In this document: one piece after another, positions 37,768 to 46,754 of the stretch | How positions within the stretch are numbered: the first letter of the stretch is position 1 | How the letters are laid out: each line of letters opens with the position of its first letter | From: an uncultured Paracoccaceae bacterium | GTDB taxonomy: Bacteria > Pseudomonadota > Alphaproteobacteria > Rhodobacterales > Rhodobacteraceae | Direction of reading: 5' to 3' | DNA: 64,000 nucleotides | Assembly (NCBI GenBank): GCA_951812305.1 | Contig: CATOSB010000002.1 | Coordinates: 434,001-498,000 of the forward strand | Made by a program: the position numbers and the translations under genes | The notes under the pieces: model-generated | Seen by the model: only the letters and a program-made list of their open reading frames with translations | Database searches by the model: none | Told to the model about the DNA's origin: nothing

Positions 37768-38775
37768 ATGGTTGCAGGATTGAACAGGCGTGGATTTTTG
37801 TTGGCAGCGGCGGGATTGCCTACACTTGTCTATGCGGCACCATCAGAGCCATTTCAACAAAGCATCGACCGGGCGCGCAACCTGACCCAGCTGCGCGCCA
37901 TTGTCATCAGCCAAGGCGGCGAGATCCAGCGTGCAATCGCATTTCGCGGACCTGCTTTGAACAAGCCCGTCAACGTGAAATCAGTCTCGAAATCGCTGAT
38001 TTCCGCCCTGACAGGCATCGCGATTCAACGCGGCGAAATCGACAGCGTCGATGCATTGGTTGCTCCGCTTTTGCGCCGATCCGTTCCGCGTCGTGCCGAC
38101 AAGCGCGTGCGCGACATCACCATTGCGCATATGCTGTCCATGCAATCCGGTTTGCAGGAGGTCTCTGGCGCAGCATATGGCGAGTGGGTGACCACAAAGC
38201 ATTGGATTTATGAGGCTTTGTCAAAGCCGATGTTGTCGGACCCCGGCGTGGGCGTGCATTACTCAACCGCCAGTTATCATGTCCTTGGCGCTGTACTTTC
38301 GCGGGTCAGTGGGCTTGATCTGCATCAGTTGGCAGGCAACCGGCTTGGCGCGCCGCTGAACATTCAATTCCCGCCCTGGACGCGGGATCCGCAAGGCCGG
38401 TATCTGGGGGGCAACGATATGCGGGTGTCACCGCTTGGCCTCGTGCGCATTGGCGAGATGTACCGCAACAACGGGCAGCATCAGGGCCGCCCGGTTCTGA
38501 CGGACGATTGGGTGCGCAAAAGCTGGACGGTTTATGGCCATTCCAAGGAAACCGGTCACGGGTACGGATATGGCTGGTTCATCTGGAACGCGGGCGGTCA
38601 CGAAGTGTTCTATGCCCGCGGTTATGGCGGGCAGATGGTATTCATTGTGCCGGCGCTGGAATTGACCTGCGCACTAACGTCCAACCCGGCGCAGCTGGCA
38701 ACTTTGAACGGCCACCTCGGTGACCTTTTTGCCTTATTTGAGGACATCCTCCTCACCGAAGCCATAAGCGGCTGA
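37768..38775 (+). CDS. Exported serine hydrolase, beta-lactamase (class C) fold
   Basis: 335 residues. The N-terminus has a twin-arginine-like signal (NRRGFLLAAAGLPTLVYA), so the protein should act in the periplasm. The SxxK motif is KSVSKSLISAL, the Tyr motif is HYSTASYHVLGA, and the C-terminal GYGYGWFIWNAGG then FYARGYGGQMVFIVP stands for the KTG-type strand. The family contains esterases, D-aminopeptidases and peptidases as well as beta-lactamases. An upstream TTG at 37759, better spaced from AGGGA, is an alternative start. Confidence 0.8.
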   Translation: MVAGLNRRGFLLAAAGLPTLVYAAPSEPFQQSIDRARNLTQLRAIVISQGGEIQRAIAFRGPALNKPVNVKSVSKSLISALTGIAIQRGEIDSVDALVAPLLRRSVPRRADKRVRDITIAHMLSMQSGLQEVSGAAYGEWVTTKHWIYEALSKPMLSDPGVGVHYSTASYHVLGAVLSRVSGLDLHQLAGNRLGAPLNIQFPPWTRDPQGRYLGGNDMRVSPLGLVRIGEMYRNNGQHQGRPVLTDDWVRKSWTVYGHSKETGHGYGYGWFIWNAGGHEVFYARGYGGQMVFIVPALELTCALTSNPAQLATLNGHLGDLFALFEDILLTEAISG

Positions 38776-38869
38776 AAAGCCACGGATTCACCATTCCCAA
38801 ACTGGAAAATTGACTTGCGCCGCCCAACCTGTAGGTTTCGCCGCAACGCGCCGAAGAAAAAGAGCAGAC

Positions 38870-39679
38870 ATGGCCGAACCGCACCAATCCCATGTGCATT
38901 ACGCGACCCACCCGTCTGCGGACGGGCCAATTGATCTGCAGGCGAAGATATTCCGGCCGGAAAATCTGATTGAGCCGATGCCTTTATTGGTATGGTTCCA
39001 TTCCGGCGGATTTCACAGAGGAACGATTGAAAATCCTGCCCACAGACGTATGGCGATCCGACTTGTTGACCGGGGTCTGACGTGTGCTTTTGTGCAGTAC
39101 CGCTTGCGCGCAAGGGCTGAAGACCTTTCAAAAAAGAGCCGTCAGATGTTGCCGTCTCTGATCGCCGATGCGACGGGGTATGTCCCTGAAATCAGACCAA
39201 ATATGGTTGGCGAAAGAGCGATTGCAGCCATTGAGGACGGCGCAGCCTTTCTGAAATGGGCAACCGAAAACGCAGAGGATCAGAATTTCACAGGCCGAAT
39301 TCTGCTCGGCGGTTCTTCTGCCGGTGGTTTGACGGTCCTGAACCTGCTGAATGTCGCGCCCCATCTGGGGTTGAACATTCCGGAAATCGCTTCTGCGTTT
39401 GTTATGTCGGGAGGCTTTGCCTATCCAAGCTTTGTGACCAAGACGAAGACCCCGGTTCTGTCGCTTCACGGCTCGCGTGAATGGCAGATACCCGTCACAC
39501 CGATACGCGCCTATGCCGCGGACCCGGATAACAATTGTGTCCTGCTCGAAGACCTCTCCCACGGCCACGGAGATTTGCGTTTGAATGGCGATGAACCGCT
39601 TTGGCGCGCAGCGGATCGGATCGTTCATTTTGATCAGGGGCAGGCGCCTGCATCGGCACGAACGGCGTCAGAGGGGTAA
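38870..39679 (+). CDS. Alpha/beta hydrolase (HSL-like esterase)
   Basis: 269 residues. Oxyanion region LLVWFHSGGFHRGTIE, nucleophile elbow ILLGGSSAGGLTVLNLL (GxSxG), then LSLHGSREWQIPVTP (Asp region) and LLEDLSHGHGDLRL (His). It is a cytoplasmic esterase-type enzyme with unknown substrate. The ATG at 38870 follows AAAGAGCAG. Its stop is followed at once, in the same frame, by the glycosyltransferase-like gene. Confidence 0.85.
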   Translation: MAEPHQSHVHYATHPSADGPIDLQAKIFRPENLIEPMPLLVWFHSGGFHRGTIENPAHRRMAIRLVDRGLTCAFVQYRLRARAEDLSKKSRQMLPSLIADATGYVPEIRPNMVGERAIAAIEDGAAFLKWATENAEDQNFTGRILLGGSSAGGLTVLNLLNVAPHLGLNIPEIASAFVMSGGFAYPSFVTKTKTPVLSLHGSREWQIPVTPIRAYAADPDNNCVLLEDLSHGHGDLRLNGDEPLWRAADRIVHFDQGQAPASARTASEG

Positions 39680-39682
39680 CCG

Positions 39683-40705
39683 GTCAAAGACCAGCACAGG
39701 ATTTGCCTATATACGTGTGTCAAAAACGAGGGCCCGTTCCTGTTGGAATGGATCGCCCACAACCGAGCCATTGGCGTCACGGATTTCATCATCTTTTCAA
39801 ACGATTGCACTGACGGGACGTTCGAGCTTCTGGAACATCTCGACGCGCTGGGCATTGTCAACCACATCCCCAACCCGTCAACCCGGCTGAAGACCCGCGA
39901 GCATTTGCGCCTGACCATCGCCTGCGCACCGTTTCACAAGGCCTTTTTCAAATCGGACTATGTGATTCTGTCGGATGTGGATGAATTCATTCAGATAAAC
40001 GTCAAGGGCGGCACGCTGAACGATCTGATTGCGGCCTCGGGCTATCCCGACGTTTTGTCACTGTCGGAATTGCTCTTTGGATTTGGCGGCGTTGAAGCGT
40101 TCAAGGACGGGCTTGTGACGGAACAGTTCCGCATCGCTCAAACCGAAGACCCGCCTGAAGAGGGGGCGAGGCGCGGGATCAAATCGATCATGAAGATCAC
40201 GCCGCTAATCGCGCAATATGCCAATCACAGGCCCATCGTTCTGCCCGGCGACGCCGACAAGTTGTTCTGGATGACCGGCGCTGGCGTGGTGCGCAAGCCG
40301 GCGGAGATTGCCAAGGGCGCGCGTGGGCATGACGTGCGCGGCACCTATCGCGTCGGGCGCGTCAACCATATCACGCTGCGCTCCGGCGAAAGCATGTTGG
40401 TCAAATTTCAGCGCGGCGATGCCGTGCGTCCGGGACGAATGCGGGAAGAGTATTTCTCGCGCCGCAATGCCTCGGATGTCATTGATACCAGCTTTGACCA
40501 TCACTTGCCGGGGTTGAAGAAAGAGCTGACCGCGTTGCTGAAGGACAAGGAAACCAAGCGCCTGCATCACGACTGTGTGAAAAAGCACAAGGCCATGATC
40601 AGGGACCTGAAGGGCAAAAAGGACATGGGTGAGATTTGGAAAGCCATTCAGGAAGAAGTCATGCGCTCCGCTCAACCGCTGGAGGCCAAAGAAGCGGCGG
40701 AGTAG
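39683..40705 (+). CDS. Family 2-like glycosyltransferase lacking a normal start codon
   Basis: The conserved GT-A core begins RICLYTCVKNEGPFLLEWIA and continues with GVTDFIIFSNDCTDGT and DYVILSDVDEFIQI (DxD). It ends in a lysine-rich tail. Between the in-frame TAA of the previous gene (39677-39679) and the core there is no ATG, GTG or TTG. GAGGGG (39671-39676) is well placed for a start at 39683, where the codon is GTC. The first ordinary start (TTG, 39743) would remove the first beta-strand. Either initiation is unusual, translation continues from the hydrolase, or the start has mutated. Confidence 0.7.
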   Translation, partial: VKDQHRICLYTCVKNEGPFLLEWIAHNRAIGVTDFIIFSNDCTDGTFELLEHLDALGIVNHIPNPSTRLKTREHLRLTIACAPFHKAFFKSDYVILSDVDEFIQINVKGGTLNDLIAASGYPDVLSLSELLFGFGGVEAFKDGLVTEQFRIAQTEDPPEEGARRGIKSIMKITPLIAQYANHRPIVLPGDADKLFWMTGAGVVRKPAEIAKGARGHDVRGTYRVGRVNHITLRSGESMLVKFQRGDAVRPGRMREEYFSRRNASDVIDTSFDHHLPGLKKELTALLKDKETKRLHHDCVKKHKAMIRDLKGKKDMGEIWKAIQEEVMRSAQPLEAKEAAE

Positions 40706-40804
40706 GGTGTGATAGCGATTGAACGGAGTGGGTCCGTTTCTGACCTTTGGCGAACTCTCAGACACGCCATCCCAGCCGGGTTAACAGCGCGAAGCGCCCC
40801 GGCC

Positions 40805-40931
40805 ATCGCCTGCCCGTCCACACGGGCTGGCGATATTTCCAGGCTAGGCGCTGTCCTTCGATTTCGTGCGGACTTGGCTGGCATAAAGCGCAAAATTGAG
40901 AATGTTGCCTCGCCACCCCACGGGCAGGCAA
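40805..40931. repeat. Dispersed palindrome-ended repeat, copy B
   Basis: A 127-bp relative of the sequence at 30098-30223 in the same orientation: ATCGCCTGCCCGTCC.CACGGGCTGGCGAT at the left, cggacttggct and the gttgcctcgcc region inside, and CCCACGGGCAGGC at the right. The middle has diverged, while the ends and inner blocks are conserved. It lies in the 335-bp gene-free gap between the glycosyltransferase and the HAD phosphatase; I see no gene in the rest of that gap. Confidence 0.75.
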
Positions 40932-41040
40932 TGGCCGCCAACAAGGTGGTTTGGCGGGGACGTGAGTAAAAGTCGCCTTAAGGCCAACTCCGGGCTTTAA
41001 CGCAGAGTTCGCTGGTAACCACCAATTTGCCCGTTCTGGA

Positions 41041-41754
41041 TCAGGCAGTCGTGGCGGACTCTGCCCTGATCCAATCCGGCAAATGCCCGATATCCGGCAA
41101 AATGACCGTTGCATATGGCGTAAGCTCCGCCTGCCCCGCCATGCCGGTTAACACGCCAACCCGCCGCATTCCCGCTGCGCGACCGGCCAGCAGATCGTGG
41201 GTGCTGTCGCCCACCATCACCACATGGTCGGGATCAAGCCGCATCGCCTCTGCAAATCCCAGACACATCCCCGGCCCCGGTTTGCCACCAAAACCGCTGT
41301 CATATCCGGCAATGAAATCAAAGCTTTGCTCATGCCCGACGCTGGCCAGATGCGCTCTCGCTGGCGATTCCGCATCGTTGGTGGCGACGCCGATCTTCAA
41401 GTCCAGCGCCCTGAGTTGATCAATCAGTGGTCCAAGCGGCACGGCCTCTGCCTGCGGTGCGGTCGCCGCCTTGGTATTCACTTCAAATTCGATGTTATCC
41501 AGCGTGCGACCGGGTAGGCCCGGCAACAGCATACGTGCAATATCTTCCGGCGTTCCCGCAATGACTTCGCTTGTGGGATCAAATGCACAGGCCTCAAGAT
41601 CAAACCCGATTAATGTGCCAAGCTCTGTTGCACGCGAACGATCCTCTTCGGCAAGCGACATCAATGTCACCTCTGCCCAGGCGTTCCATGTCTTTGCAAA
41701 ATCAAAAAGCGTGCCGTCCTTGTCGAACAATACACCGTGAACCGGTTCAGCCAT
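41041..41754 (-). CDS. HAD-family phosphatase (phosphoglycolate phosphatase-like)
   Basis: 237 residues with HAD motif I GVLFDKDGTLFDFAKTW, motif II IGVATNDAES, and motif III/IV GKPGPGMCLGFAEAM and VVMVGDSTHDLLAGRAAGM, and a helical cap between motifs I and II. The start at MAEPVHG (41754) has AAAGGAGG 6 bases upstream. The substrate is not certain from sequence. It is divergent from the reductive dehalogenase gene with a 99-bp shared promoter region. Confidence 0.85.
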   Translation of the reverse strand: MAEPVHGVLFDKDGTLFDFAKTWNAWAEVTLMSLAEEDRSRATELGTLIGFDLEACAFDPTSEVIAGTPEDIARMLLPGLPGRTLDNIEFEVNTKAATAPQAEAVPLGPLIDQLRALDLKIGVATNDAESPARAHLASVGHEQSFDFIAGYDSGFGGKPGPGMCLGFAEAMRLDPDHVVMVGDSTHDLLAGRAAGMRRVGVLTGMAGQAELTPYATVILPDIGHLPDWIRAESATTA

Positions 41755-41853
41755 AGATGCCTCCTTTGGGATCAAATGGCATAAAGATCATCGCGTTGAC
41801 AGTCCCCCTTTGCTGCCCAAAGGTGAGGAAATTGCCACCGCAACGGGAAACCC

Positions 41854-44800
41854 ATGCTGAAACTGCGTTCATACCGCCATCGCCCGGTTCATTTCGGTTC
41901 CTTCCCTCTTGAAAAACTTACCCGACAGGCAGAGGCGAACGGTATTGAGCGGCTTGCACCGATGGAACCACTCAGTTTCCGCCGGCCAGACGATCCATTA
42001 AGCATCGTAAACGCGATGCAGGAATATCAGGCAATGCTGGATGCAACCCGCGACGGCATTCCCAAGGAACGCGCAGAGATACCGGAAGATCTGAACGAGC
42101 GTTCAAATCACCTGAAAGCGTTTGGTTACTACCTCGACACGGCGCAGGTCGGCATTTGCGAAATCCCACAGGGCGCGTGGCTGGACGAACCCCTGTCCAA
42201 TCCGGATGTTGACCGATTGTCCGAGAAGATCCGCACGATGCAGCCCAAGACGCTGGCTGCAGGGGTCGATGTGATTATGGCAGGACTGCGCGAGGCGCTG
42301 GCCCGTCCGCCCGCCGATTGTCGCCATCACACCCACGCTCTGGTTTTGTTGTGCGACTACAACCGTGACCCGAGGCCGGATGAGCCCGGCACCGACTGGA
42401 TCCAGAACGCCGAAGCGCATCGCGCCGCCTTGCGCACGATGGAAACTGCGGTGACGCTGGCCACCTATATCCGGCTTTTGGGGTATGAGGCGCGCGCGCA
42501 TTCTGCGGCCACGTCAGATGTGCATCTGGAAAAGCTGGGTGTTGCCGCTGGTCTGAACTGGGTCGAGGGGGACCGCGCCATCAACCCGTTTACCGGCCCA
42601 CGCTATGGGCTTGCCGTTATCACAACCACGATGGAGATGGCGCCCGACCAACCGCTTGTCCCCGGTCAATCTGTCCCCGGCACATGGCGCACCGGGCTGG
42701 GCACACATGCTAAAACCGCCAAAAACCGCGATCCATTTTCCAAGCGTCAGTTCAAGGACGGCCCGCACCCATTTGAGAAGATCAACCGGGTCGATGAACC
42801 GACAACCTATATCGACCGTGAAAACGTAGAACGTGTCCCGAAGCGCGCCAGCATGTTTGCCCGCGCCTTGTTTGGCGATCTTGGCCCCGCCGCGCAAGAA
42901 GGCGCGAAGAACGGCAATTACGTGCGCAAGGCGCCCACTGCGTTTGCCTTCCGACCTTCGCTTGGGGCGTTCATCCTGTTGCAGGACGGCGAAACCGGTG
43001 AGGTGCATCCGTCTACACAGGACGCGGCCCGAAATGCCGCCAATATCAAGGCAGCGCTTTACTGGCTGGGGCAAGATGCGGTGGGTCTGACCGAATGCCC
43101 TGACTGGGCCTATTACAGCCATGATGCTGCGGGGCAGGAAATCATCCCCTATCACGATCAGGCCATCGCGATGATCGTCGATCAGGGGCATGAAACGATG
43201 GAAGGTGCGTCTGGCGATGACTGGATCAGCTGCGCCCAGTCTATGCGCGCTTATTTGCGGTTTTCACTGGTCGGTGGCGTACTGGCACAGCATCTGCGCA
43301 ATCTCGGCCACCCGGCACGCGCTCATACCGTCATGGATGACGAAGTACTGCACCCGCCAATCCTGTTGCTTGCGGGGTTGGGAGAGGTCAGCCGCATCGG
43401 CGAGGTTATCCTGCACCCCTATCTCGGCCCGCGCCTGAAATCGGGCGTCGTCACCACCAAGATGCCGATCACCCATGACAAACCCATCGATTTCGGCCTG
43501 CAGCGGTTTTGCGAATCCTGTAACAAATGTGCCCGCGAATGCCCGTCTGGCGCGATCACCGCCGGACCAAAGCTGATGTTCAATGGCTATGAGATCTGGA
43601 AATCCGACAGCCAGCGCTGCACCACTTACCGCGTGGCGCAAAAGAACGGCGCGATGTGTGGCAGGTGCATGAAGACCTGTCCGTGGAATCTGGAAGGGCT
43701 GTTTGCCGAGGCGCCGTTCCGTTGGGCGGCATCCAATATTCCGGCCCTCGCACCGGCACTCGCCAAACTTGACGATTGGGTAGGCAATGGCGAAATCAAC
43801 GAGGAAAAACGCTGGTGGTGGCCGCTTGAGATGGTCGATGAAGGCCCTTACCTGCCGTCTGCCGAGCCAGAAAACAAACGACCCCTCTCCAAAGAACTTG
43901 ATCTGAAATACGAGGATCAGACGCTGGCCGTTTATCCCGCGCCTCTTGCTCCCCCACCCTACGCGTGGCCGTTCCCGATGGATCGCGAGGCTGGGATCGA
44001 GGCCTACGAAAACATGATCTCTGCGGAAGAGCATCAGCGCCGCCGTGCTGCGGGAATACCAACGGAACACCGACGCAACACCGACACCGGTGAAAGCCCG
44101 GTCTTGCACCTGAATGTGGCAACGGCGGAACCAATGACTCCGGATGTCACAAAGTACGAATTCACTCTGCCCGATGGCGGCAAATTGCCTGAAGCCACCG
44201 CAGGGGCGCATATCGACGTGGTCGTCGCGCCGGAATTCTTTCGGCAGTACTCGCTTTCCGGCGACCCGGCCGACCCCTCGAAGTATCAGATTGCGGTGTT
44301 GCGCGAAGACGATGGCAAGGGCGGCTCAAAGCTGATGCACCGGATCTTCCAGAAAGGAAGAAAGGTCTTTGTTTCCAAGCCGATAAACCACTTTCCACTG
44401 GCCGAAGATGCCAGTTTCACCTTTCTTATGGGTGGCGGCATTGGTGTAACGCCAATGATCGCAATGGCACACCGGCTGCACGCAATCGGGGCCGATTTCG
44501 CCCTGCATTATTCCTGTTCTACCCGCGCCGGGGCGGGGTTTCTTGAAGACTTGCCGAACATGCCCTGGTCAAACCGGGTTCACTTACATTTTTCTGATGA
44601 AGGCACCCGCGCAGACTTACCCAAAGTGTTGAAATACAAAGAAAACGCCCATGTCTACACCTGTGGACCCGACGCCTATATGCAATCGGTGATGACCACG
44701 GCAGAGGAAAACGGCTTTCCCGAAGACAACCGCCATCTTGAATATTTCACCACGCCGGAACTGCCGGAATACGAAAACCACCCCTTCACCATTGAAATCA

Positions 44801-45039
44801 ACGGAAAAACCATCGCCGTTGCGGAAGATGAGGCCGCCACTGACGCTTTGCTGGCCGCCGGTATCCACGTCGATGTAAAATGCTCTGACGGGCTTTGCGG
44901 CGTCTGCAAATGTAAGTTGCTGGAGGGCGAGGTCGAACATCGCGACTTTGTCCTGTCCAAGAAGGACCGCGCCGAACACATGATCCTTTGCCAGTCACGC
45001 GCCGCGGACCCGGACGGGCATTTGAAAATTGAGTTGTGA
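41854..45039 (+). CDS. Self-sufficient reductive dehalogenase: RdhA fused to flavin reductase and 2Fe-2S ferredoxin
   Basis: 1061 residues. Residues 1 to about 720 are a reductive-dehalogenase/QueG-like corrinoid protein with two ferredoxin clusters: CESCNKCARECP from residue 553, and CGRCMKTCPWN from 602 preceded by an RCTTYR cysteine. From about 755 a ferredoxin-NAD(P)+ reductase module follows with RQYSLSGDP (FAD, about 796) and GGGIGVTPM (about 860). The C-terminus is a plant-type 2Fe-2S domain: CSDGLCGVCKC (from 1010) and a final ILCQSR. The architecture matches BhbA of Comamonas and the catabolic RdhA of Nitratireductor, which remove halogens from phenolic or benzoic substrates using NAD(P)H. 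There is no Tat signal, so it is cytoplasmic and non-respiratory. The substrate is unknown. Confidence 0.9.
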   Translation: MLKLRSYRHRPVHFGSFPLEKLTRQAEANGIERLAPMEPLSFRRPDDPLSIVNAMQEYQAMLDATRDGIPKERAEIPEDLNERSNHLKAFGYYLDTAQVGICEIPQGAWLDEPLSNPDVDRLSEKIRTMQPKTLAAGVDVIMAGLREALARPPADCRHHTHALVLLCDYNRDPRPDEPGTDWIQNAEAHRAALRTMETAVTLATYIRLLGYEARAHSAATSDVHLEKLGVAAGLNWVEGDRAINPFTGPRYGLAVITTTMEMAPDQPLVPGQSVPGTWRTGLGTHAKTAKNRDPFSKRQFKDGPHPFEKINRVDEPTTYIDRENVERVPKRASMFARALFGDLGPAAQEGAKNGNYVRKAPTAFAFRPSLGAFILLQDGETGEVHPSTQDAARNAANIKAALYWLGQDAVGLTECPDWAYYSHDAAGQEIIPYHDQAIAMIVDQGHETMEGASGDDWISCAQSMRAYLRFSLVGGVLAQHLRNLGHPARAHTVMDDEVLHPPILLLAGLGEVSRIGEVILHPYLGPRLKSGVVTTKMPITHDKPIDFGLQRFCESCNKCARECPSGAITAGPKLMFNGYEIWKSDSQRCTTYRVAQKNGAMCGRCMKTCPWNLEGLFAEAPFRWAASNIPALAPALAKLDDWVGNGEINEEKRWWWPLEMVDEGPYLPSAEPENKRPLSKELDLKYEDQTLAVYPAPLAPPPYAWPFPMDREAGIEAYENMISAEEHQRRRAAGIPTEHRRNTDTGESPVLHLNVATAEPMTPDVTKYEFTLPDGGKLPEATAGAHIDVVVAPEFFRQYSLSGDPADPSKYQIAVLREDDGKGGSKLMHRIFQKGRKVFVSKPINHFPLAEDASFTFLMGGGIGVTPMIAMAHRLHAIGADFALHYSCSTRAGAGFLEDLPNMPWSNRVHLHFSDEGTRADLPKVLKYKENAHVYTCGPDAYMQSVMTTAEENGFPEDNRHLEYFTTPELPEYENHPFTIEINGKTIAVAEDEAATDALLAAGIHVDVKCSDGLCGVCKCKLLEGEVEHRDFVLSKKDRAEHMILCQSRAADPDGHLKIEL

Positions 45040-45056
45040 ACGCCTAGTCCCTTGAT

Positions 45057-45719
45057 TCATCCGATTTGCGGGTAAAGGTGAGCAAGTTTGATGCGTGCGT
45101 CTTTAGTTGAGAATCGCCATGTCACCTTTGCGGATGCGGTGTTTCGCTCGGTTTCCCATGCCTTTGCTTCATTGGCCAAGGTGTTGCGATCAGGAATGCG
45201 GCGGTCGAGACATTGACGCGCAAGTGTGCTGAGTTCACATTCTGCGATGTTGAGCCAGGAGCCGTGTTTGGGCGTGAAGTGCCACTCAAACCGTTCGACA
45301 ATGCGACGGGCTTCATCAGGTGGAAAGGCCTTGTATAACGACGCCGGGTTGTGGGTGTTGAGATTGTCCTGAACCAGTGTAATCCGGTCAGCCTTGGGGA
45401 AGTGGGTGTCGGCGAGGTCCTTGAGAATGTGGGCAAAATCGATGGCGGTTCGGCGGTCTCGAACGGCAACATGGCGCCAGCCTTCAAGCGGGGCAAACAA
45501 CATGAACAGGCTGGCCACACCCGCGCGCTCGTATTCATAGTCGAAACGGGCTTCGCGCCCCGGCCGGATTGGGATCGGCGTACGGGTCTCAAAGGTCAGC
45601 TGCTTGCTGGTCTCGTCAAGGCAAACCAGCGGGCGGGCCGGATCATAGGGGCGCGTGTAGACTTCCAGCACATCTTCCATCGCAGCAACAAAACCTGCAT
45701 TGGCTTTCGGAGGGATCAC
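45057..45719 (-). CDS. IS630-family transposase, DDE frame (copy 1)
   Basis: 220 residues carrying the catalytic domain: PLVCLDETSKQL (Asp), ITLVQDNLNTHN (Asp) and HFTPKHGSWLNIAECELST (Glu). It is out of frame by one with the upstream part. The ATG at its head lies within the overlap and is probably not the real start. Confidence 0.88.
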   Translation of the reverse strand: MIPPKANAGFVAAMEDVLEVYTRPYDPARPLVCLDETSKQLTFETRTPIPIRPGREARFDYEYERAGVASLFMLFAPLEGWRHVAVRDRRTAIDFAHILKDLADTHFPKADRITLVQDNLNTHNPASLYKAFPPDEARRIVERFEWHFTPKHGSWLNIAECELSTLARQCLDRRIPDRNTLANEAKAWETERNTASAKVTWRFSTKDARIKLAHLYPQIG

Positions 45720-46207
45720 CCAATAGCGGCTCTTGTGCGGTTTGAGCGCGTTTTTTTGAGCACCCGATGGATCGTGCTGTCGCTGGCTGCTTCAACGATG
45801 CCCAATTCGACCACGCGCGTTTCCAGAAGACGCAAAGACCAGCGCGCGTGACCCTCCGGTGGTTCCGAACAGGCCAACGCAATGAGCTTCGCCTCAGCGG
45901 TTCCATCAAAGATTGCTGGCGTGGACGGGGTCTTCTGCTTTTTGCGACCCAGAGCCGCCTCAAGGCCTTCTTCCACAACCTGGCGGCGGGTACGGAATAC
46001 TGTGGAAACACTGGTCTCCAAAGCTTCTGCAATCCGCTCGTCATCCCAGCCGCCACTGTCTGAAGATACATCTGCCTTGAGCAATATCCGCGCCTTGAGC
46101 AGTCGATACGCCGCCTGCCGACCCGTGCGGATCATATCCTCAAGCTGCAACCGCTCACCAGCATTCAGTCGAACAACATACTTCACAGCACGACCACATT
46201 TTGACAT
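45716..46207 (-). CDS. IS630-family transposase, upstream frame (copy 1)
   Basis: 163 residues: helix-turn-helix region RTGRQAAYRLLKARILLK, WDDERIAEALETSVSTVFRTRR, and STIHRVLKKTRSN. It lacks the DDE core, which is in the next frame. A -1 slip at the A7 run would fuse the two into one transposase of about 383 residues. Confidence 0.88.
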   Translation of the reverse strand: MSKCGRAVKYVVRLNAGERLQLEDMIRTGRQAAYRLLKARILLKADVSSDSGGWDDERIAEALETSVSTVFRTRRQVVEEGLEAALGRKKQKTPSTPAIFDGTAEAKLIALACSEPPEGHARWSLRLLETRVVELGIVEAASDSTIHRVLKKTRSNRTRAAIG

Positions 46208-46316
46208 CTCAATACCCTCCCAAAATCTATAGCAGAGTGATTCAGAAAAATATCACAACGTCAAATCATGCGAAGCGAGGGACTAGGCTGACCGCATTGC
46301 ATTTTAGAGACCCGTG

Positions 46317-46751
46317 ATGATCTACACCTGCGAAACGACGATCAGTCAGCCCCGAGCAAGGGTTATCGAGTTGCTGGAAGACCCTGAAAACCTTCAGAAA
46401 TGGCAGCCTGGTCTGCTCGAATTCCGAAATCTGTCTGGTACTCATGGACAAACAGGTGCAAAATCACGGCTGCGCCAGCAGATGGGCAATCGCGTGATTG
46501 AAATGACCGAAACGGTGGCGTTGCGTGAAGGATTGGACCGTTACAACGCGATCTACGAAGCTAAAGGCGTCTGGAACCGCGTTGACAACACATTCACCGA
46601 AACCGTGGAAGGCCACACGCATTGGCACATTGAAACAGAGTTCCGCTGCACGGGAATCGTTTGGCTGATGTCCAAGCTCATGCCGGGGATGTTTCGGCGT
46701 GAGACCGAAAAATTTATGAAAAACTTCAAGAATTTCGCCGAAGCGGCTTAG
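46317..46751 (+). CDS. SRPBCC-family (polyketide cyclase/START-like) protein
   Basis: 144 residues. The fold-typical start MIYTCETTISQPRARVIELL, then LQKWQPGLLEF, a beta-rich middle and the C-terminal long helix (MPGMFRRETEKFMKNFKNFAE) indicate a hydrophobic-ligand-binding helix-grip protein. Function unknown. IS630 copy 1 ends 33 bases upstream. Without the element this gene would start about 40 bases after the dehalogenase stop, so the two were probably one operon. Confidence 0.75.
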   Translation: MIYTCETTISQPRARVIELLEDPENLQKWQPGLLEFRNLSGTHGQTGAKSRLRQQMGNRVIEMTETVALREGLDRYNAIYEAKGVWNRVDNTFTETVEGHTHWHIETEFRCTGIVWLMSKLMPGMFRRETEKFMKNFKNFAEAA

Positions 46752-46754
46752 GGT

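Larger units (their letters stand above)
45047..46283 (-). mobile_element. IS630-family element, copy 1
   Basis: This 1237-bp element is bounded by GTCCCT / AGGGAC type ends and flanked by TA on both sides (45045-45046, 46284-46285), the IS630 target duplication. It is the same as the copy at 55347 in inverted orientation. It starts 8 bases after the dehalogenase stop and separates it from the SRPBCC gene. Two overlapping frames are joined by a run of seven A (T7 on the plus strand, 45751-45757). Confidence 0.92.
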
